Part shown: piece after piece, positions 14,605 to 20,189 of the stretch | Numbering within the stretch: position 1 is the stretch's first letter | How the letters are laid out: each line of letters begins with the position of its first letter | Origin: a bacterium | GTDB lineage: Bacteria > Bacillota_I > Bacilli_A > RF39 > UBA660 | NCBI GenBank assembly: GCA_029007415.1 | Contig: JAQXHT010000125.1 | Coordinates: 1 to 20,189 of the forward strand | Direction: 5' to 3' | Length of the DNA: 20,189 nt | Translations under genes and position numbers: made by a program | Notes under the pieces: generated by a model | Database searches by the model: none | What the model was told of the DNA's origin: nothing | What the model saw: the letters and a program-made list of their open reading frames with translations, nothing else

Positions 14605-14616
14605 AGTTACCTCCTT

Positions 14617-15567
14617 CTAATCGTCGTCTCTTAAATCAAGTCCTAATTCCTTAATTTTATCAAGAACTTCTTTTAATGATTTCTTTCCTAAATTACGGAT
14701 TTTCATCATATCATTTTCGCTTTTATTTACTAAATCTTGTAGGGTATGAACTCCAGCACGTTTTAAACAATTATAAGCACGTACTGAGAAGTCTAAATCT
14801 TCGATTGATGTTTCTAAAGCCTTAGTTTTAGGATCCTCAGTCTTTTCAATCATCATACCACTCATATCTGCTATATCACTTAAATTTGTTAATAAATTAA
14901 AGTGTTCAATTAAAATTCTTGATGCTAAAGCGATAGATTCTTCTGGTTTAATAGATCCATTTGTCCATACTTCTAGAACTAATTTATCATAGCTTTCATC
15001 TTGTCCTACACGAGCGCTTTCAACAGTTGGTGAAACACGTTCAATTGGAGAATAGATAGAATCCATTAAGATAAATCCTTTAGCTCTATTTTCATTCTTT
15101 AATTTTGAATCTTCACTCTTAACATATCCTCTACCGTTAGTAACAATCATTTCCATAGATAGTTTACCACCCTTAGCTAAGTGAGCGATAACGTGATCTT
15201 TGTTAACGATTTCAACATCAGAAGTTGTTTCAATATCTCCAGCTGTAACAACACCTTCTTCATCAGCATCTAAAGAGATGATTTTTGTATCAGCTGTAAA
15301 GTTTTTAACAACTACTCCTTTTAAATTAAGGATGATTGTAGTTACATCTTCAACTACACCTTCGATAGTTTGGAATTCATGAAGAACTCCTTCTATTTTA
15401 ACAGCACTAATAGCACTTCCAGGTAAAGATGATAACATAACTCTTCTTAAGGCATTACCTAAAGTAGTTCCGAATCCTCTTTCTAATGGTTCAAGTTCAA
15501 ACTTTCCATAGAAATTACTTTCTACATAGTCTGTAATTTTATATACTGGTTTTTCAAATTCTAACAC
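14617..15567 (-). CDS. rpoA: RNA polymerase alpha subunit
   Basis: Alpha dimerises to nucleate RNA polymerase assembly, and its C-terminal domain contacts UP elements and activators. The 316-residue protein has the full N-terminal domain (about 1-228, with LEPLERGFGTTLGNALRRVMLSSLPG) and C-terminal domain (about 245-310, with VRAYNCLKRAGVHTLQDL and RNLGKKSLKEV). It starts with GTG at 15567, eight bases after GGGAGG. It lies between rpsK and rplQ in the standard alpha operon order. Confidence 0.98.
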   Translation of the reverse strand: MLEFEKPVYKITDYVESNFYGKFELEPLERGFGTTLGNALRRVMLSSLPGSAISAVKIEGVLHEFQTIEGVVEDVTTIILNLKGVVVKNFTADTKIISLDADEEGVVTAGDIETTSDVEIVNKDHVIAHLAKGGKLSMEMIVTNGRGYVKSEDSKLKNENRAKGFILMDSIYSPIERVSPTVESARVGQDESYDKLVLEVWTNGSIKPEESIALASRILIEHFNLLTNLSDIADMSGMMIEKTEDPKTKALETSIEDLDFSVRAYNCLKRAGVHTLQDLVNKSENDMMKIRNLGKKSLKEVLDKIKELGLDLRDDD

Positions 15568-15585
15568 AGTTTTCGCCTCCCTTAA

Positions 15586-15969
15586 TTATCCACGTGGTCT
15601 CTTTGGTGGACGACATCCGTTATGTGGAATTGGTGTTACATCAGTAATTGAAGTTACTTCAAGACCTGCTGTTTGTAAAGAACGAATAGCAGTTTCACGT
15701 CCAGGTCCTAAACCTTTAACGAAAACTTCAACCTTTCTCATACCTAAATCATAGGCTACTTTTCCAGCTTGCTCAGCTGACATACCTGCAGCAAATGGAG
15801 TTGACTTTTTACTTCCTTTAAATCCTAAACCACCACTTGATGCCCAACTGATAGCATTTCCATCCTTATCAGTAATAGTTACAATAGTATTATTGAATGT
15901 AGCATGAATATGTACAACACCTTCAGGAACATTCTTTTTAACTTTTTTCTTTCTTGTCTTATAAGCCAT
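15586..15969 (-). CDS. rpsK: 30S ribosomal protein S11
   Basis: S11 forms part of the small-subunit platform near the mRNA exit. The 127 residues show the family pattern: HIHATFNNTIVTITDKDGNAI, SSGGLGFKGSKKSTPFAA and the C-terminal DVTPIPHNGCRPPKRPRG. A strong AGAAGGAGG precedes the ATG. It lies 18 bases after rpsM and 18 before rpoA. Confidence 0.98.
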   Translation of the reverse strand: MAYKTRKKKVKKNVPEGVVHIHATFNNTIVTITDKDGNAISWASSGGLGFKGSKKSTPFAAGMSAEQAGKVAYDLGMRKVEVFVKGLGPGRETAIRSLQTAGLEVTSITDVTPIPHNGCRPPKRPRG

Positions 15970-15987
15970 AATTCATAACCTCCTTCT

Positions 15988-16356
15988 CTATACTTTCTTC
16001 TTATTAGCTACAGTTTTACCTTTACCCTTACGAGTTCTAGCATTACGAGAAGTTCTTTGACCTCTTACAGGAAGTCCCTTTTTATGACGTGTACCTTCAT
16101 AAGAATTAATTTCCATTTTAGTTTTAATATTCATACTAACTTCACGACGTAAATCTCCTTCAGTTAGATGCTTATTGATTTCATCACGTAATGCAATTAA
16201 TTCATCTTGAGTTAAATCTCCTGCTTTTTTAGTAGGTTCAACTTTTGCATTTTCACAAATTGTTTTTGCTAAATTTCTACCAATTCCATAGATATAAGTT
16301 AATGAAATAACTGTATGCTTATCATTTGGAATATCTACACCTTTAATACGTGCCAT
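15988..16356 (-). CDS. rpsM: 30S ribosomal protein S13
   Basis: S13 sits in the small-subunit head and contacts the P-site tRNA and the large subunit. The 122 residues start MARIKGVDIPNDK, contain the YIYGIGRNLAK helix-turn region and end with the basic RGQRTSRNARTRKGKGKTVANKKK tail. AAGGAGG precedes the ATG. It is in the standard order after rpmJ. Confidence 0.98.
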   Translation of the reverse strand: MARIKGVDIPNDKHTVISLTYIYGIGRNLAKTICENAKVEPTKKAGDLTQDELIALRDEINKHLTEGDLRREVSMNIKTKMEINSYEGTRHKKGLPVRGQRTSRNARTRKGKGKTVANKKKV

Positions 16357-16374
16357 TCTATATCCTCCTTCTTA

Positions 16375-16488
16375 CTAACCTTGTCTTTGTTTATGTTTTG
16401 GATTTTCACAAATAACAACAATTTTACCTTTTCTTTTTACAATTTTACATTTTGGACATCTTTTTTTAACTGATGCTTGTACTTTCAT
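16375..16488 (-). CDS. rpmJ: 50S ribosomal protein L36
   Basis: This short gene lies between infA and rpsM and encodes 37 residues starting MKVQASVKKRCPKCK. The zinc-binding residues of the C+ form of L36 are all present: Cys11, Cys14, Cys27 and His32. It ends KHKQRQG, as in other bacteria. GGAGGGATAATA precedes the ATG. Its length equals the family norm. This zinc-binding form normally pairs with zinc-replete growth; no zinc-free paralogue is in the window. Confidence 0.97.
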   Translation of the reverse strand: MKVQASVKKRCPKCKIVKRKGKIVVICENPKHKQRQG

Positions 16489-16502
16489 TATTATCCCTCC
16501 TA

Positions 16503-16718
16503 TTATTTCCGATAGGTTATACGCCCACGTGTTAAATCATAAGGTGATAGTTCAATTGTCACTGTATCCCCCGGTAAGATGCGAATGTAATTCATTCGTA
16601 TTTTACCAGAAACGTGAGCTTCAACAATGTGACCGTTTTCTAATTGAACTTTAAACTTACCTCCTGGTATAATTTCTAAAACTTTTCCATCAACTTCGAT
16701 TACATCATCTTTCGCCAT
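16503..16718 (-). CDS. infA: Translation initiation factor IF-1
   Basis: IF-1 binds the A site of the 30S subunit during initiation. The 71 residues match the family: MAKDDVIEVDGKVLE, the OB-fold core with LENGHIVEAHVSGKIRMNYIRI, and SPYDLTRGRITYR at the end. The ATG at 16718 was chosen over one three codons upstream because AGGAG lies nine bases before it and MAKDD is the conserved start. Its start overlaps the end of map by 14 bases. Confidence 0.97.
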   Translation of the reverse strand: MAKDDVIEVDGKVLEIIPGGKFKVQLENGHIVEAHVSGKIRMNYIRILPGDTVTIELSPYDLTRGRITYRK

Positions 16719-17469
16719 ATTTATCATCTCCTGTTAGAATTTTTACTCCATCACTTGTAACTGCTACTGTATGTTCATAATGAGCAGAACGACTTCCATC
16801 ATCTGTAATAACAGTCCAATCATTAGAGTCTACATATATATCAGGACTACCAAGAGTTAGCATTGGTTCTATTGCAATAACCATTCCTTCTCTTAAACGA
16901 GGTCCTTTTCCAGCAATTCCATAATTAGGAACTTCAGGATCTTCATGAACAGTTGTTCCAACACCGTGACCAACTAATTCTTTTACAATACCAAGATTAT
17001 GTTTAGTAGCATAAACTTCAATTGCATTAGATATATCTCCAATATGGTTACCTGGTTTAACTTGTTTAATTCCTTCATATAAAGCTTTTTCAGTATGTTC
17101 TAGCAAGTATTTATCTTCATCTGTTATACCACCAACCTTATATGACCAAGCAGAATCACCATGATATCCCTTATAACAAGCACCAATATCAATGGAAACA
17201 ATATCTCCATCTTTAAGCTTTCTTTTAGAAGGGAAACCGTGCACAACTTCATCATTAACACTTATACATAATGCATAAGGAAAGCCTTCATAGCCTTTAA
17301 ATGAAGGTGTGGCACCTTGACTTATGATAAATTCTTCTCCTAAACGATTTAACTCTTCAGTTGAAATACCCGGTTTAACAAGGGGTTCTAGATACTTATG
17401 TGTTAAATACACAATATGACCAGCTTTTTCTAAAAGTTCAATTTCTCTTTTACTTTTAATTGTAATCAC
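16705..17469 (-). CDS. map: Methionine aminopeptidase, type I
   Basis: Map removes the initiator Met from nascent proteins. The 254-residue protein has the type Ia catalytic domain without a zinc-finger extension. Expected metal ligands are visible: the Asp of VSIDIGA, the Asp of HGDSAW, the His of GHGVGTTVHEDP, the Glu of AIEPML and the Glu of HYEHTVAV. It starts with GTG at 17469, six bases after GGGGAG within the adk tail. It lies two bases after adk and overlaps infA. The slightly longer C-terminus (KILTGDDKYGER) is partly shared with the infA leader. Confidence 0.96.
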   Translation of the reverse strand: MITIKSKREIELLEKAGHIVYLTHKYLEPLVKPGISTEELNRLGEEFIISQGATPSFKGYEGFPYALCISVNDEVVHGFPSKRKLKDGDIVSIDIGACYKGYHGDSAWSYKVGGITDEDKYLLEHTEKALYEGIKQVKPGNHIGDISNAIEVYATKHNLGIVKELVGHGVGTTVHEDPEVPNYGIAGKGPRLREGMVIAIEPMLTLGSPDIYVDSNDWTVITDDGSRSAHYEHTVAVTSDGVKILTGDDKYGER

Positions 17470-17471
17470 TA

Positions 17472-18128
17472 CTATCTCCCCTTTAAAACCTTATCTATAC
17501 GTTCAAAAACTTCTTGCACACTTCCAACACCATTGATTACATATAATACACCATTTTGTTTATAATAGTCAAGAAGTGGTGCAGTTTTTTCTTCATAAAC
17601 TTTATATCGATTTTGAAATGATTCTACATTATCATCATTTCTTTGTTCTAATCTACCACCACAATTATCACAAATAGATTCTTCTTTTGGTTTTTGTGCT
17701 TCTGTATTTATATTATAAACAGCACCACAATTAGAACAGATACGTCTTCCAGTAATACGCTTTTCTAAGATTTTTGAATCAATATCTAAAACTAAAACAT
17801 AATCTAATTTTTGATTTAATCTTGATAAAATTTCATCATATTTTTTAGCTTGTTCTAAATTTCTTGGAAAGCCATCTAAAATACAACCATTTTTACAATC
17901 ATCTTGTTTTAATCTTTTTTCAATTAATTCATAGATAATTTCATCCTTTACTAATCCACCAGATGACAACGTTTCTAAAATATAACGACCTATTTCAGAA
18001 TCTTCCTTAGAGATATCTCTTAAGATATCCCCTGTACTTATATGAGGAAGATTGTATTTTTCTTCGATTAAAGAACTCTGTGTCCCCTTACCTGCAGCAG
18101 GGGGAGCAATTAATATAATATTTTTCAT
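17472..18128 (-). CDS. adk: Adenylate kinase, zinc-type lid
   Basis: Adk interconverts ATP+AMP and 2 ADP. The 218-residue protein is the long-lid form with a four-Cys zinc site (Cys131, Cys134, Cys153, Cys156), typical of Gram-positives. The AMP-binding HISTGD (29-34) and DGFPRN (85-90) motifs are present. The P-loop is unusual: APPAAGKGT at residues 8-16, where GPPGAGKGT is usual, so two glycines are replaced by Ala. Lys14 and the final Gly-Lys-Gly-Thr are kept. Its ATG overlaps the secY stop (ATGA), so translation is coupled. Confidence 0.97.
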   Translation of the reverse strand: MKNIILIAPPAAGKGTQSSLIEEKYNLPHISTGDILRDISKEDSEIGRYILETLSSGGLVKDEIIYELIEKRLKQDDCKNGCILDGFPRNLEQAKKYDEILSRLNQKLDYVLVLDIDSKILEKRITGRRICSNCGAVYNINTEAQKPKEESICDNCGGRLEQRNDDNVESFQNRYKVYEEKTAPLLDYYKQNGVLYVINGVGSVQEVFERIDKVLKGR

Positions 18129-19393
18129 CGGCGGTGATATCCTTTCTTATAATTTCTAGAAAGAAGACTACCTTCTATTTGTTTATAAGTTTCTAGGGTA
18201 ACACCAACAACGATTAAAAGTCCTGTACCACCAATACTAACACTACTTGGTAAACTAGTTACATTTGAGAAAATTATTGGTAAAGCTACTATAATACATA
18301 AAAAACCACTACCAATACAAGTAACTCTCATTAAAACTTTAGAAAAATAATTCTTAGTTTCTTCACCTGGTCTTATTCCTGGAATGTAACCACCATTCTC
18401 TGCTAAATTCTTTGAAAACTCTTCTGGTTTAAATATCATATATGTATAAACAAAACCAAATAAGAATATTAAAATAACATAAATCATAAAACCAACTGGT
18501 GTAGTATAAGTTAAATATTTTTGAATAAATAAAGTAACACTTTCTTTATTTACTAGTGCTGAAATAATAGTCGGTATAGCTAAAACGCTTGATGCGAAAA
18601 TAACTGGTACAACATTAGCACTATTTATCTTAACTGGTACAAAACTAGAAGCTTGATTTCCAAAACTTCCAGATTTATTAGCATATTGAATAGGAATTTT
18701 TCGTTCTGCTTCTTGAACAAAAATAACACCTACAATAATACCAAAGTAAATTAAAACAAAAAGTATAAACTGAACTAATCCAAAAGCAATCTGTTGAGTA
18801 GTTCCACTAAACGTAACTAAACCATTAAAGGCATCTATAAACATTTGTGGTAAGGTAGCAATGATTCCAGCCATAATTATAAGACTTAAACCATTACCAA
18901 TACCTTTTTGTGATATCTGATCTCCTAACCATAGAAGCAATGCTGTACCTGCTGTCAATATAAGGGAAACATATAAATATTCCATAGGAGCAGCAGATTT
19001 TCCTAAAAACATAAAAGAAAATGCATAGCCTTCAATGAAAGCAAATAATATACCTAAATAACGAGATATTCTATTAATTTTTTGTCTTCCAGTATAACCC
19101 TGTTTACTTAATTCTTGTAGGGAAGGAACAATTTCTTGTAATAGTTGCATTAAGATGGTAGCCGTAATATATGGCATAACACCTAAAGCAAATATTGAAA
19201 AGTTTTGTAATGCTCCTCCACCCATCGAATTGATTAATTCTAAAAATCCAAGATTCTTAGTTATACTTTCTGTTCCAGGAACCTGAATAGTTGTTCCAAT
19301 AATAAATATAGCAAGAACTAGTGTTGTAAAACCTATTCTTTTTAATAAATCTCTATTAGTAGGCTTGAATAATTGCTTTACTAGAGATGTCAT
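18125..19393 (-). CDS. secY: Preprotein translocase subunit SecY
   Basis: SecY forms the protein-conducting channel of the Sec system in the cytoplasmic membrane. The 422-residue protein has the expected ten membrane helices. Characteristic segments are the plug region around GGGALQNFSIFALGVMPYI, the GIGNGLSLII stretch and the large cytoplasmic loop with PEEFSKNLAENGGYIPGIRPG. The ATG has GAGGTGATC upstream, overlapping the rplO stop. In this window its likely clients include the lipoprotein, the adhesin and the sortase. Confidence 0.98.
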   Translation of the reverse strand: MTSLVKQLFKPTNRDLLKRIGFTTLVLAIFIIGTTIQVPGTESITKNLGFLELINSMGGGALQNFSIFALGVMPYITATILMQLLQEIVPSLQELSKQGYTGRQKINRISRYLGILFAFIEGYAFSFMFLGKSAAPMEYLYVSLILTAGTALLLWLGDQISQKGIGNGLSLIIMAGIIATLPQMFIDAFNGLVTFSGTTQQIAFGLVQFILFVLIYFGIIVGVIFVQEAERKIPIQYANKSGSFGNQASSFVPVKINSANVVPVIFASSVLAIPTIISALVNKESVTLFIQKYLTYTTPVGFMIYVILIFLFGFVYTYMIFKPEEFSKNLAENGGYIPGIRPGEETKNYFSKVLMRVTCIGSGFLCIIVALPIIFSNVTSLPSSVSIGGTGLLIVVGVTLETYKQIEGSLLSRNYKKGYHRR

Positions 19394-19394
19394 A

Positions 19395-19838
19395 CTAGAT
19401 CACCTCAGCTTTACTTCCTGACTCGTTAATCTTGTCTACTGCACTTTTAGAAAATTTATGAGCTTGAACAGTAAGTTTTTTATCTAATTGTCCTTCTCCT
19501 AGTACTTTAATTCCTGAAAGTTGCTTTTTAACAATTCCTTTTTCTTTTAATAAAGCAGGAGTAACAACTGTTCCATCTTCAAATACATTTAAATCCGAAA
19601 GATTAATAACAGCATATTCTTTCTTGAAAGGATAGTTACTAAATCCTCTTTTAGGTAGACGACGATATAATGGTAATTGTCCACCTTCAAATACTGGATT
19701 TATGCTTCCACCACTACGTGCTTTTTGCCCTTTTTGTCCACGACCTGATGTTTTACCTAAACCAGAACCAGATCCACGACCTACACGTTTTTTAGAGTGT
19801 TTAGCACCAATATTTTTTTCTAATTCATGTAACTTCAT
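19395..19838 (-). CDS. rplO: 50S ribosomal protein L15
   Basis: L15 is a late-assembly large-subunit protein. The 147 residues match the family: MKLHELEKNIGAKHSKKRVGRG, the Gly/Arg-rich GLGKTSGRGQKGQKARSGG extension and LPLYRRLPKRGFSN. Its ATG shares a base with the rpsE stop (TAATG). The rpmD gene (L30), usually between rpsE and rplO, is therefore absent here. Confidence 0.98.
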   Translation of the reverse strand: MKLHELEKNIGAKHSKKRVGRGSGSGLGKTSGRGQKGQKARSGGSINPVFEGGQLPLYRRLPKRGFSNYPFKKEYAVINLSDLNVFEDGTVVTPALLKEKGIVKKQLSGIKVLGEGQLDKKLTVQAHKFSKSAVDKINESGSKAEVI

Positions 19839-20189
19839 TATCCTAAAATCTCCTCTTCTTTTTTACCACGAAGTTGGGCAACTTCTTCGATTGTTCTCAT
19901 ACTTCTTAAACCATTCATTGCAGCTTCTGCCATGTTTAGTTTAGTTCTAGCTCCTAAAGACTTAGAAACAACATCACGAACTCCAGCTAAATCTAAGATA
20001 GCACGAACGCTACCACCAGCGATAACTCCAGTACCTTCTTTAGCAGGTTTTAACATAACTCTAGCAGCACCACTACGTCCAACAACTTCATGAGGAATAG
20101 TTCTTCCCTCTACAAGAGGAACAGTGATTAAGTTTTTATTAGCAGCTTGAATAGCTTTTTTAATAGCATCAGGTACTTCGCTAGCTTTT
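19838..20189 (-). CDS. rpsE: 30S ribosomal protein S5 (5' end beyond the window)
   Basis: The reading frame continues past the right edge, so only about the last 116 residues of S5 are present. Visible family sequence includes EVPDAIKKAIQAANKNLI, TIPHEVVGRSGAARVMLKPA, GTGVIAGGSVRAILDLAGV and GLRSM near the end. S5 works in decoding fidelity and mRNA unwinding on the small subunit. An internal ATG at 20056 is not the start. The stop overlaps the rplO start. Confidence 0.97.
   Translation of the reverse strand, partial: KASEVPDAIKKAIQAANKNLITVPLVEGRTIPHEVVGRSGAARVMLKPAKEGTGVIAGGSVRAILDLAGVRDVVSKSLGARTKLNMAEAAMNGLRSMRTIEEVAQLRGKKEEEILG

Noticed and set aside
15200..15382. Open + strand frame inside rpoA
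   Set aside because: Antisense to a certain housekeeping gene; Ser/Thr/Val low complexity.
16705..19393. Mycoplasma genetic code (TGA as Trp)
   Set aside because: TGA ends map and secY at positions matching family length, and Trp residues in these proteins use TGG.
19702..19944. Open + strand frame across rplO and rpsE
   Set aside because: Antisense to two certain ribosomal genes; Pro-rich content comes from Gly codons of L15.

Overview
The window comes from a low-GC Gram-positive bacterium (Firmicutes/Bacilli type) that has a cell wall. The evidence is the strong AT bias, strong AGGAGG-type ribosome binding sites, sigma-A-like promoters, a zinc-type adenylate kinase, two Fem-type peptidoglycan branching enzymes and a sortase with its surface substrate. 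TGA is used as a stop (map, secY and the endonuclease-like gene) and Trp is TGG, so this is not the mycoplasma code. The apparent absence of rpmD from the spc cluster, together with the AT bias, suggests an uncultured gut Bacilli lineage near the Mollicutes/Erysipelotrichales. That placement is inference.

Layout: positions 1-129 hold the 3' end of an unrecognised + strand gene. Positions 211-2576 (- strand) look like a four-gene envelope operon: a lipoprotein, a long charged disordered protein, a DUF948/YtxG-like membrane protein and a YtxH-like protein, with a promoter near 2600 and a terminator at 167-197. trmB follows on the same strand. Positions 3316-6994 (+ strand) encode a small coiled-coil protein, an endonuclease/exonuclease/phosphatase-fold enzyme and two overlapping FemABX-like transferases. 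Positions 7023-11581 (- strand) encode an unrecognised coiled-coil protein that may carry a PBECR4-like nuclease fold, a CorA-type transporter, a DUF421 membrane protein and formate-tetrahydrofolate ligase (fhs).

Between fhs and the next gene lies a dyad-rich repeat element of about 107 bp. It is followed by a two-gene surface module on the + strand: a thioester-domain adhesin and a small sortase. The adhesin's sorting signal is cut short exactly where the sortase gene begins, and the sortase has Gln where the catalytic Arg is expected. A small membrane protein gene (- strand) follows.

The rest (14254-20189, - strand) is the end of the spc and alpha ribosomal clusters, in transcription order rpsE(partial)-rplO-secY-adk-map-infA-rpmJ-rpsM-rpsK-rpoA-rplQ. 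It is tightly packed with stop/start overlaps and closed by a terminator at 14241-14266.

No tRNA, rRNA, CRISPR array or transposase was found, and no gene-free stretch exceeds 300 bases. The most unusual part is the intergenic element plus adhesin/sortase pair (about 11639-13829).
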